Shown here piece by piece: positions 21,801 through 35,095 of a stretch of DNA of 64,000 bases (positions are counted from its first letter, which is position 1; each line of letters starts with the position of its first letter). Location: assembly GCF_048128805.1 (NCBI RefSeq), contig NC_136017.1, forward strand, positions 7,951,807 through 8,015,806. The letters run 5' to 3'. The notes under the pieces were generated by a model. It was not told the DNA's origin. It saw only the letters and a program-made list of their open reading frames with translations, and did no database searches. The stretch comes from Centroberyx gerrardi (lineage: Eukaryota; Chordata; Actinopteri; Beryciformes; Berycidae). A program made the position numbers and the translations under genes.

Positions 21801-24800
21801 TGTGCTTGTCGGTTGCACAGTGCTTGTGCATAGTGTGTGCCCAGCACAGTGCTGTAGTTATGCTTCTTAGGATCTTTTTTGCCTTAATTTATCCAGGGGG
21901 AGTTGAGTGAACATGCATTTTTTTTAGCACTGTCCTGCATCGTATTCATACAGTTACCCTGTGATGTACCCATCAGGTTTTCTGGGGCCTATTCCAGTTG
22001 CCTTTATTTAAACAGTGTGATCGGCAGATCTCCGATCGCTGCTTGAAATGATTGATTTTACCTAGACTTTCTGCTAACAACGGCACATCGTGTAAAAGTG
22101 GACAGCAGGCAGAAATTGTTAAATTCAAATATAGCACTGTTTTTAACAGATTGTTCTTATTGCTGCGTGACATTGCTGACCTATCCATCTGTAACTAAAT
22201 CAGGTTTTATCCAAACATAGTAATTACATGTTGGTGTGTGCTTGATGACTGAGTTGCTTACTCACTTATTGACACTGTTATTGCATGAAAAGCTTTTCAT
22301 TGCGGCAGCATAAGCTCTGCCTTCTGTCCAGTATGAATGACATGCCTATGCTACTAAAGTTTTGCTGACTGCCGCACATTGTCTCATATTTTTTAAGGCA
22401 TATGTTCAACTGCTTTCCTGATTTGGCAATTTAACCTTTATTTTTATCAGGCATTTGAAGCGGCGATCAGCCAATCAGCGATTTAGAATGTTTATTGGTT
22501 GAGGAGTCACATGACTATACACAAGATCTTTTACAATATTTCTGTAACATTTTTACAAAATACATCAACACAGGCTGATAAATTGATCATTTTTCATCCC
22601 CTCACAGGAGTGTTTTTGAGCTCTTGCTGTTCTTTGACCAGAAGGACTTCCATCAGGACCCACTGAAACACTTCACTGTTACATTCCAGGTGAGAATGAA
22701 GTGCAGACCATCGGACCATTGTAGCACACTGTAGTGTAGATGGTAGTGCAACTTTAATTATAGCGGAAACTCACTTACAAGGCCAAGAATGCCCAGTGGC
22801 ATAATGATTGAATCGGTCTATTACAATTTTGCAAATTTCCTCAAATACATGTTCTGTTACAGTCTTGAGTATCCTATGTGAGTACAACAAACATAAGTTA
22901 GTAAATGACTGTCTTCACATTTCTGTTGTCTGTTGCTAAGACATTCAAGTAATCCTCTTTTGGGTGTAAACACATAACCATGAGTGGAGCAGCTGCAGGA
23001 TTGCCTTTTGATAATGTTAGATTAGAAACCGTGACGATAACTATAGTGCTAATTAAACAGTATTGAGTGTATCTCAGAGCAAGATATGATTCAAAACACC
23101 TCAGAACACTTGGTGTAACACAGCAGGGTCACCATTCTTGTCCCTGCTCTCTTTCAGGAATGTCACTTGGCCCTTGCCAGGCATCAGAATGTTCATTTAC
23201 TTCAGGTGAAGCATTTGGTACAGGACGGCGGGCCATGGGCGAGCTCTGCCTTACAGGCTGTCCTCACTGAATCCAATTTACCTCAGAATGAAGGTTGGTA
23301 AAATGTTCAGCGTTTCTATCATGCCTGCTTCCAATGTCATTAACTGCCTAGCTAACCATGGAGTAAATTAGTTGTAACCTCAGTGTTTGCTCTGCGTTGT
23401 ATTTTGAATGCGTATGTGAATCCGTTCATTTCACACTTCCGGACCCTGAAACATGCCACACACATGTAAATGTAAGCCAATTCTGTTAGTTGTTAGCCAC
23501 CATTCAGTGCGTTCCTTTGCATTTCACCTTGTCTCAGTGAAAAACATACGGTATGCACTACCAACTATCAGTGCACAGCCTTGTTTATTTACCTCACTCA
23601 GATATCAGTGCAAAATAAGCATGTCGTAATTCTTCCAGCAAACTGCACAGTACTTGACCTGACAAGTCTCATTACAAAGGTAAACACAGCTCGTATTGTG
23701 GCGCAGAGCATAAGCTGAAGAGTTCAGCTCTAAAATGAGATATCCTTGTTTGTAGAATTTGACACCTACTCATATAAAATGATTGGAAACATGGAAGTAA
23801 GGCCCATTATGAATTATTAATGAAGTTCTAAGTTATCTTTGCTTACAAAACAGTTTGTTTTTGTGGCTATAATCATCTGTGTGTTTTTAATATTGCGTAA
23901 TTGCGTAAGTATAATATTGACTTATGAATTTCAGTTCGTGACATTTTTCCAAAATGGATATTTATCATTTTGGAATTAAATCCTTTATTTGATTGTGTGG
24001 TGGGGGAACATTCTTGAAAACTATACCACCATATGTCAACAGATCAATATCAGCAGATTCCAAAAAACTTAAGTTGGGTGGGGAAAAAGTCGTATCTGGA
24101 GATCACCACTTTCCTGTTTTTTATCTTACAAATTCCTTGCAGTGTTAGCAGTATGAAAATAAACTAAAGCAGTATCTGTCTCCCATCTTGCCTGTCTCTC
24201 TCACAGTGGACGGGTACATCAGCTCTGAGCTGCCAGTTTTCTTCGAGCTGCGGGTGCGTTACCTGTTTTCCTGTGAGCGGGTCAGTGAGGCTATGGCCCT
24301 GGCTAAGTGTTGTGCTCGGCATCCCACAGCAGGGCAACACCTGTTCTTCCTCCAGGTCTACCTCACATGGCTTTACAAAACTTCCCAGCATGACCACCTA
24401 CACAAAGAGGTGGGTAGAGCGACTGTTGTACAGGGAGGATGTGTTCTGTTTGGAGAAAAGTTACTCACTGAATTAACATTTTGGCCTGGAGATCATGTTG
24501 TTTGTTTATTATGTATGGCGCGACTTCTGGCTTTAGGTTTTTTTTGGGGCATCTGTTGTTGCTGCCTCGCCCGCACACTGCTATACCAAGATTTTAGTTA
24601 CAAGAGCTATCTTCTTAATTTGGACACAAACTGATGCTGCGATTTTTTTCTGCTTTTCCTCTCAGGTGGTTGACCTCAATGGCAAAGATGCAGTGCATAT
24701 CATCTGTAGCTTGGAAAATGAGGAAAAGGACGAGTTGCTACTAGCCCTCAGCAGAGCCTTCCTCTCCCAGCAGCTCCGCAGGGGAGACATGTACTATTTG

Positions 24801-27800
24801 TGGTAGGTAAACTTAACTATGATTTCAATGTAAAAAGAAGTCAACATATAACACCAACCAAGGCCTACCAACTATTTGGCGTCATAAATCACTTCATTAT
24901 TACCAGTAATTTGACTTTATTTGAGGGTTCCTACACAGGTCTGGAAAATTATGGGTATAATGTAGATAATTTCCAACTCTAGAAAGTATGACTACAAATT
25001 TTACATAGTTCCAGATACACTGTCATTTATATTTCATACATATATTGCAATATTTATTGTATTGTAGAGTGATTTGGCACACGTTCATATTGCCCAGCCA
25101 CTGTCAGCATACATCAAGCTGAACAGCCACCAAAATCTTCAATTTAAAAAAAAATAGGGAAAAAGCCAAGAATTTCTACACCAAAAATCTGGAGGAACCC
25201 TGTTATACATGTATGTTTAGTCTTACCCTAGCAAAATTCACAAAAAGGTAATTCAGTCTTATAAGCAGTAAAAACATTTGCCATCTTAAATGTGTGTTGC
25301 AGGGACCTTGTTTTCATATGGACTAAACTCCACGGTCGGCTGAATACATCCAAACAAGCTTTACTTGAGGAGAGTCACCAGCTGATGTTGTCTGCCACCA
25401 ACGTCAACTCAATTTTCCCATTCATTAGAGTCATCCTGGAAGAGGTTAGACATTAATACATGAATAGACATTTTTGATTTGTTACAAGAGTAAAAATGTG
25501 CTTTTTCTTAGACTGTGAAGTAAACTACTGACAGGTTTTAGTGTAGAAGCTTAACAGAAGCTTTTATGTTTTTCAATTGCAGAGCCAGTGGTACTGAATT
25601 TACACAGCAGTGTAGAATTGTCTGAATTTGGCTGTAACAAATTGGGATTTTTTTTAGCAATCCACTGCAATTACAGTTTTTTAGTAGGATAAAGATTTCT
25701 CAAAAATCAGTTAAGATTTTAAACTTTATTTCAGTATTTCACATCTCTTTGTTTATATCTTTTTAGTTGGGTGAAGATGGGTTCCAGTTCTGCGTGGAGC
25801 TCTGTGCTAATGCCCTGCAGTCCTGCCTCCCATGCGACGTAGTCACCAAGTCCCTAATCTACAAAACTATTGCCAGCATACTGCCCAACGACCTGGAGGT
25901 GTGCCGGGCATGTGCTCTCCTTGTCTTCTTCCTGGAACGCTCTGTTGAGGCCTACAAGATGGTCTACCTTCTCTACACACACCCTGATCAGGAGTATCAT
26001 GCAGAGTCCAGCCCCATTGGCAATCATGTTCGCTTTGAAACCCTGCAGGTAGAGCACCATTTAAATATACCATGACAAAGAAAATGCATAGTTGTTATTT
26101 CTGGATTCTGAAGTGTCAGTTCAGAATCAGAATTATTGCAGTAATTATAATAGGAGTAATATTAGCTGGAGGAAGCCTTCAACCCTATCGAGGATGTACT
26201 TGCTTGGCGGCCATGGGGCTATTGGGCTCAGTTTTCTGCTTCCATTTGGCTTAGTGTTTAGCTTCATGAGAGGAAAACCATACCAAAATACATTTTGTAT
26301 TTGTGACCTGAGGGTGAAATACCTTTCTCCTGCAGATGCATAATGTACCTTAGACATAGATGTGCTCAATGATGTGCTTATGCAACCACATGAAAAGACA
26401 TCAGTAAGGACCTTTGTCGCATGTCATCCCTCTCTCTCCCGAACGTTCCTGTGTCTCTTCACTTTAATCTATCTAATAAAAGCACAAAATGCCCTCCAAA
26501 AATACTGAAAAGCAAAAAATCCATAGGATGAAATAGTCATGCCTTGTACAACAACCTGACCTGGGCAAATGGAAAGATGAAATGAAGAGATGCGTGCACA
26601 CAGAGTGCCAGAGGTTTTTTTCCCCCAGTTGGAAGAGAGGAACTCTATTCCTTAAACCCAATATTTTTGTTTGATGTGCCAATAGAGCTCCCAGCTCCTG
26701 TCACTGAGAAATGTTTTCAATTATTGATAAAGTATGCCTATCTGCCACATGAAAGTTACAGTAGCTTAAATTCTACATTTTGAAATGTCTAATCTTTCCT
26801 GGGTAGGGCCCATAATAAGTCCCTGAGCACAGCTTCATTCATCTAATGTTATCTTCCCTTTCTGTAGCTGCAACTAATTTTAATCATCAAGTTACCAGAG
26901 ACCAGAGTCTTAAAATTGCTTACTTAATCTGACCAGCAGCCATTATTCATTTTATAATGATATTAACTGGAGAAAATCAAGCAAATCTTGACTAAATGAC
27001 TAATCTTTTCAGCACTAAATACAATAGCCACTGGATCGTTTAGTGGCTAAATATAGGGCTGCAGAATTGTGCATAGTCATATCACAATTTTAGCTGCAAT
27101 AATTAATAATGTGAGAATATTGGCAATGTTGAAACATTTCATTTAGAGTGTCTTCTATAGTTGAATATTATCAAGATATTGATGTGAACTGCAAAAAGTG
27201 TAATAAAATGATCTTGTAGACTAAAGTGCTTTTTACACGGGACACGACAGCCGCATGCAGACTCACACCGCCTCTCCGTGCCACTCACCACACCTCGTGA
27301 AGGGAAAAAAAAGCTGGTGCTCTGCGTGTGGTAACCACAGAAACAGCCGCAGCGCACAGCTGTGTAGTCCACATGATGCTGCTATAACGACAGCCAGCTA
27401 GCTAACGTTTGCATATGTTTACATAGCCATATATAACTACTGAATTGTAATGTACATACCTGATACACCCACTCTTGCACCGACTCTTTGGGCTCTCTCA
27501 TTAATGTCCCAGTAGCTGCTTAGAAAGCAGTCAATTAAGTTTTGGGAAATCACAGACCCCATCTACTTTTCCTCGACACGGTGTCCACTGATAATCAATT
27601 TTGTGGTGAAACTAACCATAAAAATTAACCGTAATTGTGCAGGCATAGTAGATTTTTTTTTTTTAAGACTCAGTGGTGACTAGTTTTGAATTTAGAGGTG
27701 ACTTAATTTTTTTTCTCTCTCTCTCTTCAGGTCCTGAAGAAAGGTCTGTACTTTGACCCAGAGTTCTGGAACCTCATTGCTTTGCGGACCAACTGTTTGA

Positions 27801-30800
27801 AGCTGATGAGTGAGAAGGTGGTGAGTGCTGCCCTAGAAGAAATCATGGAGGAGAAGTGGGTCCCTAACTATTGCACCAAAGAGCCCACTTTCTGTTCAAA
27901 CGCAACCAACTGTCGGAAAGGAACAAAAGGGGCACACCAAGCAGGGACAAAGAAGCGGCACCATAAAGAGGATGGGCACCATAAAGAGGACACAACTCAC
28001 ATGGCATCCAAAAGAATTAAGATTTGCCCGGGCAAAACACGGCTATCTGTTGACCATGAAGTAAAGAAGAAAGGGAACCAAGGCTTGCGATCTATGAAGG
28101 AATCATCGTCTGAATCTTTCAGGCGTTCATTTTGGCAGCTAGACAAAACACAGGACAGCGTGTCCTGGCAGTTTGGGTATGGAGAACACAGGCGCATTAC
28201 ACGGCTCTCAGAGAAGAACCCCCCAAAACGGAGGATTAGAAAACCCAGGTGGCTTCTGGAAGACTCAGGAACTCTTGAAGAGAATAATGCTCCTCCAAAG
28301 GTCAAAAAGCATGGGATGAAACCTCAACATCAAAAGCCACATCAAGCCTCCGTGGTGAAGAGGTCTGCGTCTGGTCAGGTCAAGAACAATGCAAAACACA
28401 AAACTTCAGTAAACTCTGATTTAAAAGCAAGGGAAAACGAAGCCAAGCATCAGAAAGGATTTTCTGTGGACAGTCTCACACCAACCTCCCCTCCACATGT
28501 AATTCTTGAGCTCTCCCAACCAGAAAATGAACTGATGGGTACTTTTACTGAGGACAGTTGCAACAGACAGAGAGGGTACCCACAAATGCTTCTGTACAAA
28601 CCTATAGTGAAGCTTCCTGTCACATCACAGCCTGTGAAAGCTGTGCATCGCAAAGAGGTGATTCTTAGAGCGCGGGATGCAAGTACGTTTGTACAGCAGA
28701 TGCACTGTTATGCCCGACGGCAGAAGGGAAAAGGCGTTGTGTCAAACATTCAAGTCTCCGTCTCAACTATCACTCGCTCCTCTGTGCAAGGCAGTCAAGC
28801 CAAAGTTCCTTCAGGAGAGCTCTGTGAAAAGCCTGTTGTTGAGATGAAAGTTACCATTGCCTCGCAAACCCCAGCAGCTAAAGTGACGCAATCCCCAATT
28901 TTGGATATGGTCTCTGAAGCTCAAACCACAGAAAAGGTCTCACAAACCATAGCTTCAGCTAAAGTTTCACAGAACTCGACTGCAGACATCTCTCAGACAG
29001 TAGCTACTGATGAGATCCCTCCAATCTCAACTGTAGCCAAGGTCTCAAATATTGGAGCCGCGGTCCAGACGAGCCCCCAGTCACAGAATGTTGTTGCTAG
29101 AGACGAGGAATCTCTCCTTGATGGAGACGACGAGCAAAAATTGAACTCACTCGCCACTCCGTCTGAAACTGTCAAAAATCCTATAGCCCAAAGTATAGCT
29201 GACACTCCAAAGGCATTTGTTGCTACACTGTCTACTTCAAGCATTGATAATGTAAAAGGGCCTATGGCTTTTGCTAATTCTAATGCTATAAAAGAGTCAA
29301 ATATCACTGCAATCAGCAGTAACATTTTTGAGTCACCTGTCACAGAAATTTCTGCTAAAGACTCAGAAGTACATATGCCTTGCAAAGACAGTGTCAATAG
29401 AGACCCAGCGGATGCAGACACCATCACTACTGTTCAAAACGAAACAATCCCACATGATAACATGGTTACTCCAAGTGAGACATCGGAGGCGGGAGCTACT
29501 TCTGCACCTATAGAGCTACACAGTAAAGAAGACATATGTGCTCTTACATTAGTAACTGAGGTGGTTACTGAACTTGAACCGGAAGCATTTGATACAGAGG
29601 TTCCCAAAGAGCCAATAAATGAGGACGGTGCCTCTGAGGAGGTGACTCCAATGCTTGAAAATAAGCCTAATGTTCCTTTCAAAATACTCACTACCTCCAG
29701 CTGCTCTGTAACAGAACAGGGGGCCTCTGTGATTGCTGATGTGCAAGGGAAGCCAAAGGAGGAGAGAACTGAGGATATTGCTGTGGAAACGCCTGAGAAC
29801 AGTGAGACTATGGGAACCCCACAGGAATCGGAGGAATCCAAGTTAGAGTACTGTTGTACCCTCTGTAACAAGGTCTTTAAGGGTAAGCGTGTTGTAGTAC
29901 ATGCAATGTTCCATTACCGTAGAGATAAGTGCATGTTCTGTGGGACGATGTTCAAAGATGACCTCCTAGCCATGATGCACCTATCTGAACATATAGAGAA
30001 GCTAAAGAAAAGCAAAGAGTCACCAGGTAATAAAGCCCAAGAAAATTGTGTCTCTGACACCCAAGAGATCTGCACACCTAAGACATCTGCCAAAGCTGAG
30101 ACCACACATTTGTCTTCTGTGCATCATAGAGGGAGACCTAGGAAATCTGATGTCCATCCTAAATCTCCGAACCTTCCAGATTCAAGCCCATCTGAATCCA
30201 GGAAGTTAAGATCTAATAGTAAGCCAATGGATGGTCAGTTTGTCTCACATGAAAAGGAACAAAACATGTCAAAGCGCTGTACTGGCAAAACGCCTATTCA
30301 CAAGGTAAATGGGCATTTTGGAAAAAGCCAAGATGAGTTTGTGAGAGACACACAGGACACTTTGAACTTAGAAGCAAAGCAAACACTTACACAGCCGGAG
30401 GAGATCTCATATCAAGAAAGAACAAATGATGGAGCTGAGAAGCTTGTGCTGCTAGAGGGGGGTTCCTCTACAACACCAATTCAGGTAGAGAAAGAGTTTG
30501 GCTGTTCCACGGAGGATAAAGTGGAGGAGACAGAATCTGTTCAGGTCCTGAAGGCAACCACAAAACAGGAGGAGAGAGCTGGTGAAGAGAATACTGTGGA
30601 GATGCAGGAGAAAGTTTGTTGTCCTGTGGAAGGATGCACTTGGTATACAGACCTATCTAGAAACCGTGTTGCGCTCCTGCACCATGCTCTGGAAGATCAC
30701 TATGGTGACGTCAAACCTCTAGAATTGGCGTTCCGTGTCGGAAAGAGCAGATGTAGTGTTTGCATGAGAGTTTTGTGGAGCTTCCAACATTACCAGCACC

Positions 30801-33234
30801 ATGTTGAAAGACATAGACTCACTCCCAGACATCCTTGCCTTCATCAGGGTTGTAGTGCAAGGTTCAAAACAGGAATGGAGATGAGACGCCACACCAGGAG
30901 GCACAGTCCACTGCAGGCAGTGTGCTGCCTCCCTGGATGTTCTCAACTATTTATTTGTCTCTGGGCACTGAACCTTCATGAAAGAGAGCACTATGCTTCC
31001 AAACCCACCAAACCGGTTAAGGAAACAATTGTCCAAATGGGCAACAAATGTAATAACACACAGGTTGTGAAGAAGGGACAGGGTCATAAACCAAAGGATG
31101 CCACTGCTGTGCCGCCTGTCAACACTGTAAGTTGGACTCAAAGTATAAAAGCTGCTCGTAAGTTAAGAGGGCAAGCTACAGATATCTCATCCATAGGAAA
31201 GTCTGATAAGGCTGCTCCTCTCGCAACTGCCAGAACTCCCCTGGTGACAGAGGGTTTGAAAGTGGGAAATGAGTCCAAGGATTTAAATGTCATGAAGAAT
31301 CTCTCTAACAAGGATACCTCTGCACACCCCACCACTCCTATGAGATTTAAGAAGTTAAGAAAAGGGCAACTAACGAAGAAAAATCTGGCTGTTCCCAAAA
31401 CTCACAAAGTCTCGTCGTCTTCCCTTGTCACAACCAATGGCAAAATGCGGAATAAGTTAAAGAAAAGGCAACTAAAGGTGAGCATAAAAGGTCATAAAAG
31501 AAAGGGGCATCCTGCTGGATCAACCAAGTTGAAGAAAGCTGGTTGTGATGAGAAAACAATCACTGATCAGAAAGATGAAACTGTTGAAGAGAAAACTGGT
31601 CTGCTCAGGGGTCAGAATAGTCCTGTCCAAGCTCAGCTTCCTATCAGCCCTTCAGAAACGGCACAGACATCAAACGTGAACAATGACTTAAAAACAGAAG
31701 AAGAGATGAGTCAGCAGGTCCAGGACCAAGATGTAGTCAAAACTTCTTGCACTAATAGCACATTGAAATTAACTGACAAGTCAAAATTAAAGAAATCTAC
31801 CAAGAAGCAGATTAAGAAGCACCATGTTAAACAAAATTATGTCTCAAATAGTGTCTCAATGTCTGCTGTTACTGCTAACAATTTAAATGAAACGACAATT
31901 CCACCCACCACCTCTGCAGAGGAAACACAGGAGTTAACAGCTGAAGAAAAATCGAAGAAATTGCAGGTCACGAAAAAACGGCGTGTTCCTAAAGAAAAAA
32001 ATACTTCAACTACTCCTTCAGACTTGAGCAAGGCAAATAAGAAGCACAAGGTTAGAAATACAAAAACAGAAACAGGGGACCCAAAGATCGTCAAGAAAAA
32101 GCGTCCAAGCAAAGACCCAGGCACCCCTTCAGCCTCAAAAAAGCCTGCCAAGTCAAAAACTATAGTCCAACAAATTAGTGAGGCCAAAGCGGTAGTAGAG
32201 AGCCCTGTAGGTGAGGTAGGAAAAGCGAAAGAGGAAACACCAGATCCTACAATTAGCGGCCCTGGTTACTCTCTAATACAGAATGGACAAGTGGAGGACA
32301 TGAAAGAACCGCAAAAACCTCAAGATGATGTGGCAAATGTTGAAGTTGAAAATGCTAAACCAGCGCCTGCAGACTCTCTTTCTGCGTATGGGAAGAAGCC
32401 GTACATTCGCCCCCCGCCTACAGCATACCTTGATGAGAAATACACCAACATGCCAAAACGAAGGAAAGAGATGTCGATGTTTTGCCACTCCTCTCAGAAA
32501 CGTCTGTCTGCTGAACAGGCCTCTGCCGCCACACCTCCGCAGAGGCAACGATGTGCCAACTGTTTTGTTTCTTTCAGCAGTGCAGAGGAGCTACAGGCTC
32601 ATCTCCAACTCAAGAAGTGCTCGAACCTCTTTGGCTTTGATTCTGATGATGAGGGTGAGTATGCAGTCATGATGATTTTGCCTTTGTGCACGTAATTTCT
32701 CTTTGATTGGAAAGTTCATGAAATAGAAGTGGCATGATACTGCATACACAGACATTGAGAACAAAGAAGTTAAAATAATCATCAGTCTACACTGAAGTAC
32801 ACAAAAAGAGCTAGTATAAGCACAGAACAGAATGGATAACAGAACAAATGGTGCAACATTATTCAGGCACAACAATTATGCAGGGAGAGCGAGAGAGAAT
32901 TGTCCAAAGTTGATTTTATTTGCTGGATTGTTAGCATAATGGGTGATAGAGGGGAAAATTGGGGTCTGTGAAATAATGAGGATGAAGCTTGTTCAGTACA
33001 ACAGTCATGTGCTATCTGACTGAAGGTGGAATGTTTAGACTTCTGTTGCAAGTAGATGAGTATCAGGACTGAACCAATGATTACTGCAGAGCCACAGGAG
33101 AGATGCAGCAGGACGGGACCAATGTACAGCCAGCAATATATGGAAATATAAGACTATAATGCACCATGTTATTCTGCAGTTGTACCAACATTTTTTTTCC
33201 TGTGTGTTTTTCTCCACTTACAGGCAACTGTTGA
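18886..33234 (+). CDS. znf654: Zinc finger protein 654, complete (2062 aa)
   Basis: A probable nuclear zinc-finger protein of the ZNF654/RLF/ZNF292 group; its molecular role is not well known. Coding exons: 18886-19011, 20910-21055, 22608-22689, 23158-23293, 24207-24409, 24666-24802, 25303-25444, 25767-26048, 27731-32654, 33224-33234. The sum is 6189 nt, in phase throughout. Residues 1 to about 430 form the conserved alpha-helical N-terminus (RWQVPLPQL, FELLLFF, FFLERS, FDPEFWN). A long disordered Ser/Thr/Lys-rich part follows. C2H2 fingers lie at about 1124-1175, in a cluster at about 1379-1505, and one at about 2024-2050. The end LFGFDSDDEGNC resembles human LFGFDSDDESA. The 4.9-kb exon makes the protein nearly twice as long as the human one I recall, mainly by extra low-complexity sequence. 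The last coding exon has only 11 coding bases. Confidence 0.93.
19897..19927. repeat. Perfect palindrome, 15-bp arms, 1-nt centre
   Basis: CTGTTAAAGTGATAG is followed by a single A and its exact reverse complement. It lies in the first znf654 intron. Confidence 0.9.
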
Positions 33235-35095
33235 AGACTTCCACTCAATTTAAAGAGAATTGATATTTCGGATGCATAGTAGACTGATCCATGGACCTGC
33301 ATGGAGCCTCTTGTTGGACCATACCTTAATGAAGACCAGTGCTCTCTCAACGACTTGTTCATTTTTGTGTGGAAAGACTTGTGCGCCTGGAGTTGTCGCA
33401 AGAAGAGACTGTGAACTGAAAGGGTTGCCTGACTTCTGCTACAGTCTGTGCCTGTAATGCAAGGCCCTGGAACGGCCAGAACACATGAAAAAGACTACTG
33501 AACTGAATCCCAGTCAGACCGTTAGCAGAACAGCTCGTATTGAAGTGCCTGCCCTGGAACCACCTTGCTGTTTCCAGCTACTTCACCTGATACGGAGATT
33601 AAGCATTCTGGCTCAAAGACTGGACTCTCGAAAGCTGTGAAAAAAATCAACACAACAGGGCTGCTCCTGCTTTTACTAGGATACATATTTTTTGCATCAG
33701 TAAGCCATAAAATTAGATCATAACTTTTGCTTTTTGCACTCTATCATTTCTCACAAGAAAAACTTTCCTCTTAGTTGTTTTTGCTTATACTCTGACATGT
33801 CAAAATGATTGGGATTGAAATGTACAATTAAAGGGTAACTTCGGTATTTTTCAACCTGGACCCTATTTTCCCATCTTTTTGTGTCTAAGTGACTAAAGGG
33901 GACAACAATTTTTGAAATTGGTCCAGTATTGAGCGAGATCACTTCAGATTGTTATTATAAATGTCTGACAACACTATGGAACAAGCACTTTTAGTGGACG
34001 TACATTGACGGTTCACATTTGCCCTGTCGGATTACATTACAGCTCGTTTTGCAGCTGCCGGCTGAAGCGATCTCGCTCAATACTGGACCAATTTCAAAAA
34101 TTGTTGTCCCCTTTAGTCACTTAGACACAAAAAGATGGGAAAATAGGGTCCAGGTTGAAAAATACCGAAGTTACCCTTTAAGCATCAAAAAGGTCATGCT
34201 TGTTTTAACATCCTAAAGTTACATTTGCATAATTTAGACAGAGTCTAAACTTTTGAAAGTTACAAGATTGATGGATCAAATTGTACTTTGAGAAGTTTTT
34301 ATTGTATATTTCTCCTGTTAAAAGACTAATTTTATTTCTTATACAAAGTTCCCAATGGGGTTGATTAGGTCTGTGCTGCTTTTCTTTACACATTGCATTA
34401 CTTATTCCTCACCATGAGTAACCAGTAGGGGTCAGCGTGCACCATGGCTCTCAACTTGTTTATTCTTTCAACAGATTTAACTCTTGCTAAATATAAAGGT
34501 AATAACAGTCTATATAGTGTGTGCTCTGTCTGCAACAAGGAGGGAGCCAAATTTTTTTGGGGGGGGAAGTAGAGCTGCTCCACTTTATCGATCATTCTAT
34601 GGACTCAGTAAATATTTTGATCTATTACACTCAAACATCCAAATGATCTACATTTCATTTAGCAATAACAAGTATCAACCAGAAAATGTGCCCATAAAAT
34701 CAAGCTGGATGCTGTCACTCTTAATTTTGTCTCCCCTTCACTGTCAATGGAGCAACTGACAACAAGAGTTTGTCCATGTTAGTATATCTTCACTGAACTG
34801 TCCAAGACCATAGAAACATTGTGATTTCTCTTTTAGGGTGGATGTTCTCTTCAAGGATTCTTTCAAAGAGAAACAGGGCTGGTAGACAGAAACTACTACA
34901 GTATACGTGTTACTGGGAGGCCACACCAGAATGTGAGTCTTTCATGAGCAGCGGCAGGTTTTATTTATTTATATGCTTTGTTTTCTATCTTTTGTAAATA
35001 TTTGAAGAGTTTGAATGGCTTATTATATATGGGTGTTGGAACTGGGTTTATATCATGTTCTTGAAGTAAAAAATAAAACTTATTTCAAATTGCCT
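33235..35095 (+). other. znf654: znf654 3'UTR (inferred extent)
   Basis: Non-coding sequence after the TGA at 33232-33234. The first good polyadenylation signal in a suitable setting is AATAAA at 35072-35077. The stretch includes the inverted-repeat element at 33831-34178, so part of the UTR would form a long RNA hairpin. Confidence 0.5.
33831..34178. mobile_element. MITE with about 116-bp terminal inverted repeats
   Basis: 33831-33946 is the reverse complement of 34063-34178. The outer 110 bp are identical by eye, followed by one mismatch and six more pairs. The ends start AAGGGTAACTTCGGTA and are flanked by TA on both sides (33829-33830, 34179-34180). A TA target duplication is usual for Tc1/mariner-type transposition. 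The interior of about 115 bp has no coding frame. Confidence 0.88.

Noticed and set aside
28993..29871. Minus-strand frames of about 145 aa
   Set aside because: They are antisense to the large znf654 exon and reflect its codon composition.
33751..34216. Two open frames sharing the same protein segment
   Set aside because: They are the two arms of the inverted-repeat MITE read on opposite strands, not a gene pair.
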